Shown: positions 34,748 through 45,268 of the stretch, piece by piece
How positions within the stretch are numbered: position 1 is the stretch's first letter
Layout: each line of letters begins with the position of its first letter
Origin: Arsenicibacter rosenii
GTDB lineage: Bacteria; Bacteroidota; Bacteroidia; Cytophagales; Spirosomataceae
Assembly: GCF_001870735.1 (NCBI RefSeq)
Contig: NZ_MORL01000003.1
Span: 1 to 64,000, forward strand
Reading direction: 5' to 3'
DNA: 64,000 bases
Made by a program: the position numbers and the translations under genes
The notes under the pieces: generated by a model
Told to the model about the DNA's origin: nothing
Database searches by the model: none
The model's input: only the letters and a program-made list of their open reading frames with translations

Positions 34748-36298
34748 TTATTTCACATCCCAGAATAACTTCGTAGTCTGCGTGTCTTTGGCTTTCACCG
34801 CCTGATAGTTCGTTGTGTTCAGCGATGCCTCACTGGTTGGGTACAACAAACGGGTTGGCGGCGTTTTGGCACTGTTCGAGCCATTGTCCGTCGGGAAGGT
34901 GAAACCAACCAGTTTTGTCCGGCGGTATTCTGCCCACGCCTGTGTCGCCTGCATCACCGTATAGTCAACCCACTTCTGCGTAGCAATCTTTTTCAGGTTG
35001 TCGGTTCCGTAAGCTACTGATGGCTGTGCGAGGAACGTTGTAATCTGCGCTTCCGTCGGCGCTACGTCCTTGGCGGCATTGCGGCTGCTGCCGCTGTTGA
35101 TGCCATACCAGAACGCAATCGACTGACGGATACCGCTTTCGTACGCAGTTTTCGCATTACCCAGTCCCCAACGCTCATAGGCTTCCGCTTTGTTGAACCA
35201 TGTTTCGGCCGACGTAATCAGAATGCCCGGGAACAGGTTGTTTTCCGAGAATGTCGTTGAATCCCAGCGGGAAACCGCATTTGCGGTCTGGGCAGCCGTC
35301 AGTTCGGTGGCTGTCCATGTGTTTTTCACACCAGCGTATTTACCCGAAGCATTTGTGGTAAAGTAAACCGGCAGACGCGGATCGTTGGCCGGTGCCATGA
35401 CATCGTTTACCAGGTAGCCCGGTGCAAACGGATTCACCCCGAAACCGTTGCGCATGTCGTTTACCGCTACCAGGTTGCTGGTGGTTGCAGCCGGCTGGAT
35501 CGTAATGCTTTCTGTGGCGGCATCGACCAGCGGATACTTCGTCGGATCGCTCAGAATCGTCGTAACCAGTGCTTTGGCCGCTGCTTCGTCAGCATTCGAC
35601 ACCCGCATCGCCAGACGCAGCATCAGCGAGTTACAGTATTTCCGCCATTTCAGCAGATTGCCCTTGTTTACGTAATCATACGACGTAAACTGGTTGGCGT
35701 AGAACGTCGTCGGCGTTGTTGTCGCGAGGTAATCCGAGATACGCTTCAGATCGGTCAGGATGGTGCTGTAGGTCGTTTTCGCCTCGTCGTAGGTAGCCAG
35801 CGAGATGGTTCCCTGGGCGTTCAGCTGACCGGCGGTCGAGAACGGGATATCCCCCCACAGGTCGATCATCTGGGCCGTCTGGTCGTACAGGAAAATACGG
35901 CCGGTTTCCAGGAACAACTGCAGACCGGCTTTGTCTTCCGTACCCAGGTTGTTATATACTTTTTCCAGTTCCCGGTAGCGGGCCATTGTCTGGGTGTAGT
36001 ATACGTTCCAGCGGTCGGCATTATAGGCCGTTACCTGCTCATACACCCCGTTTGTGGTGGTGAAACCATTCAGCTGGCTGTACGTACCGATTTCGGGAAT
36101 CAGGAAGGTGTACAGGTTCCAGTAACGGGGGTTAACCCGCTCGTTGAACAACATACCGGCCCACAAGCGCTGGACATCGGCACTCACCGCGCCGCTCGGG
36201 TTCAGGTATGCACTGTCAATATCTGTTTGTTTACAGCCGGTCACGATAGCTCCTACGCTCAGTAAGCCAAGTAAACCGGTTACAATAACTTTTTTCAT
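34748..36298 (-). CDS. SusD/RagB family nutrient-binding outer-membrane lipoprotein
   Basis: A 516-residue lipoprotein (GAIVTGC, Cys about 22) of the SusD-like_2 type: a TPR-based scaffold with AGMLFNERVNPRYWNLY near the N-terminus and late motifs LFPGILITSAETWFNKAEAYERWG and IATQKWVDYTVMQATQAWAEYRRT. It caps the partner SusC channel and captures a glycan, peptide or other nutrient outside the cell. It lies 26 bp downstream of susC in the same operon. Substrate cannot be told; no degradative enzymes or anti-sigma genes are adjacent. Confidence 0.95.
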   Translation of the reverse strand: MKKVIVTGLLGLLSVGAIVTGCKQTDIDSAYLNPSGAVSADVQRLWAGMLFNERVNPRYWNLYTFLIPEIGTYSQLNGFTTTNGVYEQVTAYNADRWNVYYTQTMARYRELEKVYNNLGTEDKAGLQLFLETGRIFLYDQTAQMIDLWGDIPFSTAGQLNAQGTISLATYDEAKTTYSTILTDLKRISDYLATTTPTTFYANQFTSYDYVNKGNLLKWRKYCNSLMLRLAMRVSNADEAAAKALVTTILSDPTKYPLVDAATESITIQPAATTSNLVAVNDMRNGFGVNPFAPGYLVNDVMAPANDPRLPVYFTTNASGKYAGVKNTWTATELTAAQTANAVSRWDSTTFSENNLFPGILITSAETWFNKAEAYERWGLGNAKTAYESGIRQSIAFWYGINSGSSRNAAKDVAPTEAQITTFLAQPSVAYGTDNLKKIATQKWVDYTVMQATQAWAEYRRTKLVGFTFPTDNGSNSAKTPPTRLLYPTSEASLNTTNYQAVKAKDTQTTKLFWDVK

Positions 36299-36324
36299 TT
36301 TATGGAATGATTCAGAAAAACCGA

Positions 36325-39300
36325 TTAGAATGAGAAACGAACACTACCACCGATTGAGCGGGATGCGGCTGTACCACCACCAACGCTGGTTGCGCGCGAG
36401 ATCCAGCTCGTTCCGACACCTTCTTCAGGGTCAAGGCCTGGCAGCGACTTGTAGAAGTAGAACAGGTTACGGCCGTAAGCGGATACCGTCAGGTTCTGCA
36501 TTTTCAGCTTCGAACGCAGCCGTACCGGGAACGTGTAAGCCAGCGACACTTCACGCAGTTTGATGTAGTTGTTGTCGAACACGGCATTCTGGTACGAAAT
36601 GTTCGAACCTGACCCCGGGTAACCACCCCAGTTGTAGTGGTAGCGGTAGTACTGACCAGCTTCGACAATTGTTTTGTTCGGCTCACCGGTTGCCGTTACC
36701 CCTTGCGCAATGATACCGTCATCAAATACTTTCTGTCCGTTAGGACCGGCTGTTGTACCGGTGCTCACCTGCACAAACTGACCCTGGCTGTTTACGTAAT
36801 AAGATACGCCGCCATGCTCGGCATCACGACCAAAAACGGAGTTGGTAAACAAACCGGAACCCGTTCCGTACAGACGCGACAGCGATACGATCTGACCACC
36901 CCAAACGAAATCAGTCAGGATGTTCAGCGACACGTTTTTGTACGTGAAGGTGTTCATGAAACCACCCGAGAATTTCGACTGCAGGTTACCGAACTTCACC
37001 AGTTTCGAGTAATCAACTACGTAGAAACCGTTTGAGCCAACCACCTTGTTGCCACTGGCATCGCGCTGGTAATCGTAGCTCCAGATACTACCGGCCGCTT
37101 CGCCCGGCTTCGCATATACGTACAGTGAACCGTTGTCCATGTTCGACAGGGTCAGCTGCTCCAGACCGTTTGCCAGTGAAATTACTTTACCACGGTTAGC
37201 GGCGTAGTTCAGGCGTGTTTCCCACGTAAAGCCATTTGCGGCTTTAACCGGGGTACCTGTCAGACCGATTTCGATACCGTAGTTACGCATGTTACCCACG
37301 TTTACCAATACGCTGCTCGCGCCGATCGTCGACGGTGTACCCAGGCTGGTAATCTGGTCTTTGATCTGGTTGCGGTAATACGTGATGTCCAGCCCTAAAC
37401 GGTTGGCGAAGAATTTGTTTTCCAGACCGATTTCAAATTCGGTCTTCATTTCGTTTTTCAGCGATGGGTTACCATAGCCTGATGTCGATGGGTACAGGTA
37501 CGGAATACCGTCGATGCTGCCTGACGAATAAACAACGTTCGAGATGTAGCGATCCGGCGGGTTACCGACAATACCCCATGCACCGCGCAGTTTGCTGTAC
37601 GTAATGAAACGTGGCAGTTGCAGGGCGTTACTCAGTTCGAGTGAGGTACTGACACCCGGATACAGGAACGTGTTGTTGCCCGGGGCCAGTGTCGACGAAC
37701 GCTCACGACGCAGGGTACCTTCTACGAACAGGAAGTTGTTGTATTCCAGGTTCAGGATACCGAACACACCGTCTTTAATCAGGTAACCCATTGACGACCC
37801 ACCTGATGGCGGGTTGGTTTTGCTGGCGCTCAGGCTGAACCAGTTTTCTGAGGTCAGACCATCACGTGTACCGGCCGTTGTTGAGGTATAACGCTCTTTG
37901 CGGCCCTGATAACCCAGTGACAAGGTTGCATTGAAACGGTCTGTCAGCTTGCGCTCGTAGGTCAGCAAGAGGTCACCGTAAGAGAAGGTCGATGTATTGG
38001 CAATGGTACCGTAGTACCCCGTTGCACCGGCCGAAATCGGCTGTGTGCTGCGTTCTTTCGTTTCCTGGAAAAAGCTGGTGTAATCGACACCCATCCGGCC
38101 GCGCAGGTTCAGCCCCGGCGCCACGTTGTATTTCAGAGTAGCCGCCGGCATAAAGCGGTTCGATGTTTCTTCGTATTTGTTAGCCAGCTGGAACCACAGG
38201 AAGTCAAGCAGGTCTTTCGCACGGATGTTGTATTTCAACCGCTCTTCTACATCCAGCGTTGAGTTGAAATCAACCCACTTATACCCTTTCGACGTCTGGT
38301 ATTTGTCGAAATAAACGTCCATATAGTCGGCCGGGCTGAAGAAACCACCGAAGTTGTTGGTCAGACGGTCGATCTGGCGCGGCCGGTTCAGTACCTTTTC
38401 GTTGACGTAGTTCATCACCAGGTCCAGCGTCAGTTTCGGCGTGATCTTGTACTGTGAGTTCAGGTTGAACGTGTTTTTCTCCTGCTTACCGCCGATCTGA
38501 ATGCCTTTATAGTCGTTGCGGGTATACGAAATCCGGTAGTTGCCTTTGTCGGTTGCATTACTCAGAGCCACGTTGGCAATCAGGCTGCTACCATCGCGGT
38601 AGAACGCTTTCCAGTTGTTTTCCTGTGACACGTAAGGACGCATCTGACCGTCCCACCAGTATACCTGGCTGCCATCCATTTTCGGGCCGAACTGTGCGTA
38701 CGACCGGAAGTTCGGATATTTCACCTGCTGACCGTTTACCGTTGTCCGGATCCAGCCTTCGTCATCCGCGCCGAAAGACGCCTTATTGACCGAACGCTCA
38801 TAGCCCGGACCCCACGTTGTCTGCAGGTCAGGACGGGTCGACAGCTGCTCAACGTTGGCCGACAGGTTTACGTCAACGCCGATACCACGGTTAGCACGGC
38901 CCTGGCCGTTTTTGGTCGTGATAACCACTACACCAAAGTTCGCATCTGAACCGTACAGGGCCGAAGCCGCTGCACCCTTCAGGATGTTTACGTCCTGAAT
39001 GTTTTCAGGGTTGATATCGAGGAGACCGTTACCGTTAATTTTCTGGTTACCACCCCAGTAGCCTTCGTTGTTGGCATCGCCGTTACGCACGATTACACCA
39101 TCCACAACGATCAGTGGCTGACGCTGGTATCCGATTGAGTTTACACCACGGATCTGGATACCTACCGCAGAGGTAGCACCACCCGTGTTGCTGTTGATCG
39201 TCACACCCGGTGCACGACCGTAAAGCGCTGAGGCAAAGTTTGTGGGAGAAGTTTTGATGATGTTTTCACCGGAAACCTGAGCCGTTGCATAACCCAGTTT

Positions 39301-39654
39301 CCGTTGTTCTTTTGAGATACCAAGCCCCGTCACCACGACCTCATTCAACACCTTGGCATCTTCGGCCAGTACAATGTCAACCACTGAACGACCGTTGATG
39401 GCTACTGACTGCGTGGCGTATCCGATAAACGACGCCGTCAGGCTGCTTTTCAGGTTCGGCACAGACAAGGTAAACTTACCGTCTGCGTCCGTAATGGTTC
39501 CCGTTGTGGTTCCTTGTACAATGATGGATACACCGGGCAGTTTTTCACCGTTGGGGGCAGTAACCCTGCCTGTCACAGAAACCCGTTGAGCCAGGACCGA
39601 AAAGCTGAAGAACAGCAACCAGCCCAACAGCAACTTGGGTAAATGGTTTTTCAT
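36325..39654 (-). CDS. SusC/RagA family TonB-linked outer-membrane protein
   Basis: A 1109-residue TonB-dependent transporter: signal peptide to about VLAQR (23), a carboxypeptidase regulatory-like domain (about 24-105; VTGRVTAPNGEKLPGVSI), the plug (about 110-240; ALYGRAPGVTINSN, GIQIRGVNSIG, GSDANFGVVVITTKNG) and a 22-strand barrel ending GGSVRFSF. It imports a nutrient bound by the downstream SusD partner using TonB energy. The 318-bp upstream gap is AT-rich. Confidence 0.97.
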   Translation of the reverse strand: MKNHLPKLLLGWLLFFSFSVLAQRVSVTGRVTAPNGEKLPGVSIIVQGTTTGTITDADGKFTLSVPNLKSSLTASFIGYATQSVAINGRSVVDIVLAEDAKVLNEVVVTGLGISKEQRKLGYATAQVSGENIIKTSPTNFASALYGRAPGVTINSNTGGATSAVGIQIRGVNSIGYQRQPLIVVDGVIVRNGDANNEGYWGGNQKINGNGLLDINPENIQDVNILKGAAASALYGSDANFGVVVITTKNGQGRANRGIGVDVNLSANVEQLSTRPDLQTTWGPGYERSVNKASFGADDEGWIRTTVNGQQVKYPNFRSYAQFGPKMDGSQVYWWDGQMRPYVSQENNWKAFYRDGSSLIANVALSNATDKGNYRISYTRNDYKGIQIGGKQEKNTFNLNSQYKITPKLTLDLVMNYVNEKVLNRPRQIDRLTNNFGGFFSPADYMDVYFDKYQTSKGYKWVDFNSTLDVEERLKYNIRAKDLLDFLWFQLANKYEETSNRFMPAATLKYNVAPGLNLRGRMGVDYTSFFQETKERSTQPISAGATGYYGTIANTSTFSYGDLLLTYERKLTDRFNATLSLGYQGRKERYTSTTAGTRDGLTSENWFSLSASKTNPPSGGSSMGYLIKDGVFGILNLEYNNFLFVEGTLRRERSSTLAPGNNTFLYPGVSTSLELSNALQLPRFITYSKLRGAWGIVGNPPDRYISNVVYSSGSIDGIPYLYPSTSGYGNPSLKNEMKTEFEIGLENKFFANRLGLDITYYRNQIKDQITSLGTPSTIGASSVLVNVGNMRNYGIEIGLTGTPVKAANGFTWETRLNYAANRGKVISLANGLEQLTLSNMDNGSLYVYAKPGEAAGSIWSYDYQRDASGNKVVGSNGFYVVDYSKLVKFGNLQSKFSGGFMNTFTYKNVSLNILTDFVWGGQIVSLSRLYGTGSGLFTNSVFGRDAEHGGVSYYVNSQGQFVQVSTGTTAGPNGQKVFDDGIIAQGVTATGEPNKTIVEAGQYYRYHYNWGGYPGSGSNISYQNAVFDNNYIKLREVSLAYTFPVRLRSKLKMQNLTVSAYGRNLFYFYKSLPGLDPEEGVGTSWISRATSVGGGTAASRSIGGSVRFSF

Positions 39655-39972
39655 AAATTTTAAAATATAACGTTTGTTTTTAAAATAATTTAAGAATTCA
39701 ATTTTAAGGAGGTTTTAATTAATCACCAAATTTCATAAGGAAAAAATTACAGCAATAAATTGGAGGAGAAGCAGAAACAGGCTTTCAAAGTGGTAAGCAA
39801 AACACAGAATAATACAATCTGTATATAAGTGGACAGATCAATTCTTAAATAGTATTTTTAGAACAAAGCGGGGCCGTTAGCTAATTTTAGGGCAAAAATG
39901 AACAATTATTGTTTAATTAACAATTAGCTAACTATAGAAAGAATACTAAAAGAATACAAATGAAGTTTTTTT
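39655..39972. other. AT-rich intergenic leader of susCD
   Basis: 318 bp between susC and the MFS gene, both on minus. It is AT-rich with no open frame of note. I found no exact CAAAnnTA (reverse -7 box) and no hairpin terminator; a polypurine stretch near 39760 and TATATAAG near 39825 are the only local features. Confidence 0.5.
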
Positions 39973-41145
39973 TCAGCTTTTGTACTTTATCAACCATCCG
40001 GTTGCCATCAGAGCCAGGATTCCGGACACGGCAAAGGCGGCATCCATGCCCCATAGCAGGTTATTGAAGAGCCAGCCGGATGCCAGCGCCCCCAGCCCGA
40101 TACCGGCTTCGAGGGCAATGTACATCGTAGCCATTGCCCGCCCGCGTGTGGCTTCATCGCTCAGATCGGCGGTCCAGGCCTGAATCGTGGGCGAGTTCAT
40201 GCCCCATGAAAAACCAAAGAAAACGGCGGCAATCCACAGCCAGGTCGTTGAATCAGTCCAGACCAGCATCGCCATCGAGATAGCCAGCACCAGGGATGAT
40301 ACAATCAGTACCGGTACGCGCCCGAGCCGGTCAGACGTACGGGAGAAAACCAGCCGGACGGCCAGTGACGCAATGGTATATACGGTGAAAAACAACCCTT
40401 TATTCATGATACCGACCGATTTGCTCAGGGCCGGTGCCAGTGTCAGAATTGTGCCCGACGAAAAGGAAAGCAGCAGCAGGATCCAGAAAGGCCGGATCGC
40501 TTGCTTATCGAAAAGTTCGTTGGTCTTTAGCTTCAGCAGGCTGAACCGGAACGGCTCCCGTGTGTGCAGTGTTTCGGGCATCCGCAGCAGAATCACGATA
40601 GAAAATAAGGCAAAGGCCGATGAAGTACAGAACAGCACATTGATCGAAAAGGCATCGGCCAGCCAACTGCCAATGGCCGGACCAAGTGACATCCCTGTTG
40701 CCGTAAACAAACCCAGTGCTCCCATGGCTTCGCCCCTGCGGTCGACCGGCACCACATCGGCCACATAGGCCGCCGTTGCCGTTGGTTTAGTGCCTGTCGA
40801 GAAGCCGTGAACAAGCCGGAGCATGAGAAACCCCCAGACGGTCAGCACAAACGGATAGAGAAAACCGCAGACAAAACACACCAGCGACCCGAACGCCATC
40901 ACCGGCACACGCCCGATGGTATCGGTCAGTTTACCGCTGAATGGTCTGGAAACGCCTGCCGTCAGTGTAAACAGTGCAATGATTAAGCCGACATACTGTT
41001 GCCCGCCCATACTTGCCAGATGGTCTGGCAGTTCAGGGATAATCATCTGAAAACTAGCCGAAAACAGAAAATTACTCAGACACAACAGCCAGAACGGAAT
41101 TGTGTATAACGATGTCGCAGAAGCCGCTTTTTGAGACGAAACCAA
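39973..41145 (-). CDS. MFS transporter
   Basis: A 390-residue inner-membrane protein with 12 predicted helices, motif A GKLTDTIGRVPVM between helices 2 and 3, and a drug-exporter-like motif C region (GLFTATGMSLGPAIGSWLAD, about 148-167). The second half repeats SRTSDRLGRVPVLI. Probably an exporter of sugars or drugs; substrate not predictable. Monocistronic on minus, after susC by 318 bp. Confidence 0.9.
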   Translation of the reverse strand: MVSSQKAASATSLYTIPFWLLCLSNFLFSASFQMIIPELPDHLASMGGQQYVGLIIALFTLTAGVSRPFSGKLTDTIGRVPVMAFGSLVCFVCGFLYPFVLTVWGFLMLRLVHGFSTGTKPTATAAYVADVVPVDRRGEAMGALGLFTATGMSLGPAIGSWLADAFSINVLFCTSSAFALFSIVILLRMPETLHTREPFRFSLLKLKTNELFDKQAIRPFWILLLLSFSSGTILTLAPALSKSVGIMNKGLFFTVYTIASLAVRLVFSRTSDRLGRVPVLIVSSLVLAISMAMLVWTDSTTWLWIAAVFFGFSWGMNSPTIQAWTADLSDEATRGRAMATMYIALEAGIGLGALASGWLFNNLLWGMDAAFAVSGILALMATGWLIKYKS

Positions 41146-41250
41146 CCGATTAATGTATTTGTACCTACCTGAATCAGGGCAAAATAAGGCGATAAAGTTC
41201 CGGAAGCGGAGCAGATAAAATTTTTCATTTCAGTTTAACACCCTTTGCCG

Positions 41251-41258
41251 TACCTTTG
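41251..41258 (+). promoter_or_regulatory. -7 promoter box of mltG
   Basis: TACCTTTG matches TAnnTTTG; the ATG of mltG is 50 nt downstream. No clear -33 box. Confidence 0.5.
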
Positions 41259-41308
41259 CCGCCGCTAGTGAACGAACACAAAACAAGCCGTTTATTAAGA
41301 TCCCAGTC

Positions 41309-42361
41309 ATGTCGCGTAATCTGAAAATTGGTATTTTCCTTACCGTTTCCATACTTGTTACCACGTTTACCTTTTATTTCTGGCAGATGTTCAAGACGCC
41401 CAACCTCAATGCGGCCGAGGCAACAGGGGATGACAATGTCAAAACATTTGCCCTGCTGATTCCGAAAGGTGCTTCATTCGAAGCCGTGGTTGACTCCCTC
41501 AAAAAACACAAAATGATCAACGACGAGGTGTCGTTCCGCTTTGTGGCCAAAGTCCTGAAATACCAGGAGCATGTAAAAACAGGGCGTTATGAGATCAAAC
41601 CACGTACCGGCAACTACGATGCCATCGTGAAGCTGCGCAGTGGCGCACAGGACCCCATGACACTGACATTCAACAATATCCGGCTGAAGTCGGACCTGAT
41701 TCAGCGTTTGGGCAGCAAATTTGCCTTCGGGCCCGACTCCCTGGCGAAGTACCTGAATGATCCGGAAGAGTGCCGGAAATTCGGTTTCGACACCACTACC
41801 GTTGTCTGCATGTTTATCCCGAACTCCTACGAAATGTTCTGGACAACCAGGCCGGCTACCTTCCTGGAGCGCATGGGCGACGAGTACAAGAAGTTCTGGA
41901 ATGCCGACCGTAAAGCGAAAGCTGCTGCGCTCGGCCTGTCCCAAACGCAGGTGCAGGTGCTGGCGTCGATTGTACAGGCCGAAACTATCAAAAACGACGA
42001 AAAACCGCGTGTGGCCGGTGCCTACCTCAACCGCCTGAAAAAAGGCATGAAGCTGGAAGCCGATCCGACGGTGGTATTCGCTAACCGTGATTTCACGATC
42101 CGGCGGGTACTGAACCGCCACCTGGCGTTTGAGTCACCTTACAACACGTACCGGCACACCGGCCTGCCGCCCGGCCCGATCAATATTCCGTCACCGTCGT
42201 CAATCGACGCGGTGCTGAGCCCGGAATCACACGACTACATTTATTTCGTCGCTAAAGCTGATTTCTCCGGTTACCATACGTTTGCCAAAACGCACGAAGA
42301 ACACATGGCAAACGCCCGTATTTATCAGAAAGCCCTCAGCGAACGCGGCATTATGAAATAG
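41309..42361 (+). CDS. mltG: Endolytic murein transglycosylase MltG
   Basis: A 350-residue protein with one N-terminal transmembrane helix (about 7-27), a LysM-like subdomain and the YceG catalytic region: VLASIVQAETIKNDEKPRVAGAYLNRL (catalytic Glu), then KLEADPTVVFA and the C-terminal YNTYRHTGLPPGPINIPS. It cleaves nascent glycan strands in the periplasm and sets their length. Followed by a GC-rich direct repeat and a thioesterase gene. Confidence 0.95.
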   Translation: MSRNLKIGIFLTVSILVTTFTFYFWQMFKTPNLNAAEATGDDNVKTFALLIPKGASFEAVVDSLKKHKMINDEVSFRFVAKVLKYQEHVKTGRYEIKPRTGNYDAIVKLRSGAQDPMTLTFNNIRLKSDLIQRLGSKFAFGPDSLAKYLNDPEECRKFGFDTTTVVCMFIPNSYEMFWTTRPATFLERMGDEYKKFWNADRKAKAAALGLSQTQVQVLASIVQAETIKNDEKPRVAGAYLNRLKKGMKLEADPTVVFANRDFTIRRVLNRHLAFESPYNTYRHTGLPPGPINIPSPSSIDAVLSPESHDYIYFVAKADFSGYHTFAKTHEEHMANARIYQKALSERGIMK

Positions 42362-42374
42362 CGTAGAGCGTGGG

Positions 42375-42435
42375 GCGTAGCGTGTCAGGCCCTATGCCCC
42401 CTGCCCTACGCCTTACGCCCCCTGCCCTACGCCCT
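42375..42435. repeat. Short GC-rich repeat abutting the thioesterase start
   Basis: GCCCCCTGCCCTACGCC occurs at 42396 and 42417 (21-bp period), and the upstream GGGGCGTAG (42373-42381) is complementary to CTACGCCC, so the region can fold. It makes the frame open upstream of the real ATG at 42436. Confidence 0.6.
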
Positions 42436-42855
42436 ATGTTTACATTCGACGTCACAGATATCCGGGTCCGGTATGCCGATACCGACCAGATGGGCTATGT
42501 TTACTACGGTAACTATGCCCGTTTTTACGAAATCGGCCGGGTAGAAGCCCTTCGTAGCCTCGGATTTCACTACAAAGAGATGGAAGCCTCCGGTGTGATG
42601 ATGCCGGTCTACGAAAATAAATCGCGCTACCTGAAGCCTGCCCGCTACGATGACCTCCTGCGCGTCCGGGTAACGATTCCCGAATTACCTAAAATCCGGA
42701 TTATTTTTCAGTATGAGGTACTGAATCAGGCGGATGAGTTATTGAACAAAGGCGAAACCACGCTGGTTTTTCAGCGGATGGATACCGGTCGCCTGTGCCC
42801 TGCACCGGCCGCTATGCTCAACGCCCTGAAGCCGTTTTTTGAGTCGGCAGACTAA
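42436..42855 (+). CDS. Acyl-CoA thioesterase, hotdog fold (YbgC type)
   Basis: A 139-residue 4HBT-family enzyme starting MFTFDVTDIRVRYADTDQMG; the YADTDQMGYVYYGNYARFYE segment has the conserved Asp/Gln-Met and tyrosines of the active site. The upstream in-frame extension (from 42370) is translated GC repeat and is rejected. Substrate is an unknown acyl-CoA. Same strand as mltG and YihY. Confidence 0.9.
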   Translation: MFTFDVTDIRVRYADTDQMGYVYYGNYARFYEIGRVEALRSLGFHYKEMEASGVMMPVYENKSRYLKPARYDDLLRVRVTIPELPKIRIIFQYEVLNQADELLNKGETTLVFQRMDTGRLCPAPAAMLNALKPFFESAD

Positions 42856-42949
42856 CCGGTTCCGGTATTTGCGGCTAAAATCCGCTGCTGCTTCAAACAT
42901 TTAGGACCGGTTAACGCTTACTATTCAGACACACTACCCGCTCGGCATT

Positions 42950-43906
42950 ATGCTTGAAAAACTTCGCAACAACAGCTCGCTGGTGCGTATGAAACAACGC
43001 CTGAAGCGAAAAAAACCGTTTAAATCGTCTCAGACAAACTGGTACGATTTTCTAAAGGATGTTCTGAATAAACTGGGCAGTAACGACCTCAGCGAACGGG
43101 CGGCCGCCGTTTCGTTTAACCTGTTTCTGGCCGTTTTTCCGGCCATTATCTTCTTATTTACCCTTATTCCGTACATCCCGATCAATAACCTGGAAGGGCA
43201 GATCATGGATTTGCTGCGCCGTGTGATTCCGACAGGAACATTTGAGTGGGTCGAAACCACCATCCGCGACATCATTAACCAGCAGCGGAGCGGGGTGCTG
43301 TCGTTTGGTTTTTTACTGACGATTTATGCGTCGACCAACGGCATGTTTGCCCTCATGAATGCCTTCAACCATTCGCATGAAACCTCCAACCGGCGCGGCT
43401 TCCTGAAAACACGCCTCATTGCCCTCGGGCTCACCTTCATGTTTGCGTTTGCCATTGTGCTGGCCATTCTGTTACTGCTGGTGGGTGGTATTGTCACTGA
43501 TTACCTGCTGCACATTGCCGTACTGAACAATCCGGTGACTGTTTTTCTGCTCAATCTTACCCGTTATTTTCTGGTTTTTGCCGTTTTTGTCGGCGTTGTT
43601 TCCATGCTCTACCGGTTTGGTCCCGACCGCAACATGCGCTGGGGCCTTATTACGCCCGGCTCTGTAACGGCCTCTGTCCTGATTGTGCTGACAACGTACG
43701 GGTTCTCGTACTACCTGGCTAATTTCGGATCTTATAATAAATTGTATGGTTCCATTGGCACGCTCATTGCCCTGATGGTCTGGATAAACCTGATTGCTAT
43801 GCTGGTTATTCTTGGCTTTGAAATTAACGTTTCTCTCTATCATCCGACCCTGCTGGGCCGTCCGCTGATAAAGCGTAAAACAACAAACGCCACCTCAGAC
43901 ATGTGA
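42950..43906 (+). CDS. YihY/BrkB family integral membrane protein
   Basis: A 318-residue inner-membrane protein with about six helices and the family motif LSERAAAVSFNLFLAVFPAIIFLF (about 47-70), then TIYASTNGMFALMNAFNHSHE and a late LIALMVWINLIAMLVILGFEIN. The role of this family is unsettled (once called ribonuclease BN by mistake). No partner gene nearby. Confidence 0.9.
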   Translation: MLEKLRNNSSLVRMKQRLKRKKPFKSSQTNWYDFLKDVLNKLGSNDLSERAAAVSFNLFLAVFPAIIFLFTLIPYIPINNLEGQIMDLLRRVIPTGTFEWVETTIRDIINQQRSGVLSFGFLLTIYASTNGMFALMNAFNHSHETSNRRGFLKTRLIALGLTFMFAFAIVLAILLLLVGGIVTDYLLHIAVLNNPVTVFLLNLTRYFLVFAVFVGVVSMLYRFGPDRNMRWGLITPGSVTASVLIVLTTYGFSYYLANFGSYNKLYGSIGTLIALMVWINLIAMLVILGFEINVSLYHPTLLGRPLIKRKTTNATSDM

Positions 43907-44163
43907 AGTGACGTTTGCAAACCCTAACCCATAAATGTGACTCTTTATGTTTAGTGCCTTAGGTAAGCACTAAACGATCAATTATTCATTAGTAAAAATC
44001 GTGCCAAAAGGCCGGAGGTGCCAACTTATTTTTTTTTCCTTTGCCTAAATAGTCTGTTAATCTACTGAGGCGATAGCGTAATATTGTGTTAACACGACAC
44101 TTGCAGATGCCGTTATAGCCTCTGAAAAGTTTAGTCAAAATCTATTACGCTTGAATTAGTAGC
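43907..44163. other. Intergenic region with one hairpin
   Basis: GTTTAGTGC (43949-43957) pairs with GCACTAAAC (43967-43975); it lacks a T tract, so a regulatory or processed role is as likely as termination. The remaining 180 bp is AT-rich and holds no gene or clear promoter box. Confidence 0.5.
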
Positions 44164-45207
44164 ATGCGCTCGGTCACTCAGCACCATAATGCAGTGCCAA
44201 TGGCACCTTATTTACACCAGCATAAACCGTGGGTAACCGTTATCTGTACGGCATATAACCACGAGTCCTTCGTCTCAGACGCCTTACAGTCTGTTGTTCA
44301 GCAGCAGTACCCGAAAGTCGAACTCATCGTTGTCGATAACGCCAGTACAGACCAGACTGCCGCCCGGATTCAGGCATTTGTCAATCAGCATCCAGACACA
44401 CACTTTATCCGTAACACCACAAATACCGGGCTCTGCAAGGCGTTTAATCAGGCGCTGCGGATCGCGACCGGTAAATATGTGATCGACCTGTCGGCCGACG
44501 ATGTGATGCTCCCTGACCGCATTGCCCGGCAGGTGGCGCGGCTGGAAGAACTCGATGAGCGCCATGCGGTGGTTTTCAGCAACGCGCAGTATATCGACGA
44601 ATCCGGCCAGCTTCACCAAACCCATTATCCCGTGGATGAGCTCGGGCAGAGTACCATGCCAATCCCAACCGGCGATATTTTCCGGCATGTGCTCAGTTCT
44701 TACTTCATCTGCACCCCCACCATGATGATCCGGAAGAGTGCACTCGACGAACTGAACGGCTACGACGAATCCTTGTCCTACGAAGACTTTGACTTCTGGG
44801 TGCGCTCTGCCCGCAACTACAAATATGCCTACATCGACGCCGTACTGACCCGGAAACGCCGGCTAAGCACGGCCCAGTCTCTCCGGATTATCCGGACCGA
44901 TAACCAGCTCTTATCCTCTACCCTCGCTGTCTGTTACAAAGCCTATATGCTTTGCCAGTCGGCCGACGAATTTAAGGCCCTGGCCAGCCGCATCCGCACC
45001 TTTGTCCGTAAATCGTTCTATACCGAGCAGTATGATCTGGCCCATCAGTTCGGCAATCTTCTCAGCGTAATCGAACAACCGGATCCGCTTACCCGGGCCA
45101 TTCTGCTGGCCAGCCACCTGCATCTGCCCGTCAACGGGCTTTACCGCCAATACCTGCGCTGGTGGGGCGCAGACCGCTCCATCAGAATGGCAGCCGGATC
45201 CGCTTGA
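44164..45207 (+). CDS. Family 2 glycosyltransferase
   Basis: A 347-residue GT-A enzyme: [20 protein letters not shown] (nucleotide-sugar binding, about 22-41), [10 protein letters not shown] and the [12 protein letters not shown] segment with the metal-binding DxD-like acid pair (about 106-109), then a [16 protein letters not shown] acceptor-side motif. The C-terminal third is helical. Acts at the cytoplasmic face on an unknown glycan. No other polysaccharide genes adjoin. Confidence 0.92.
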   Translation: MRSVTQHHNAVPMAPYLHQHKPWVTVICTAYNHESFVSDALQSVVQQQYPKVELIVVDNASTDQTAARIQAFVNQHPDTHFIRNTTNTGLCKAFNQALRIATGKYVIDLSADDVMLPDRIARQVARLEELDERHAVVFSNAQYIDESGQLHQTHYPVDELGQSTMPIPTGDIFRHVLSSYFICTPTMMIRKSALDELNGYDESLSYEDFDFWVRSARNYKYAYIDAVLTRKRRLSTAQSLRIIRTDNQLLSSTLAVCYKAYMLCQSADEFKALASRIRTFVRKSFYTEQYDLAHQFGNLLSVIEQPDPLTRAILLASHLHLPVNGLYRQYLRWWGADRSIRMAAGSA

Positions 45208-45268
45208 TTTTTCGTTTTCAGCATGTATTCGTAGTTTGTGCTCCCATAAACAAAACAACATCCGAATC

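Noticed and set aside
42370-42435. Extended start of the thioesterase
   Set aside because: The added residues are a translation of the GC-rich direct repeat; the hotdog domain begins at MFTFDV.
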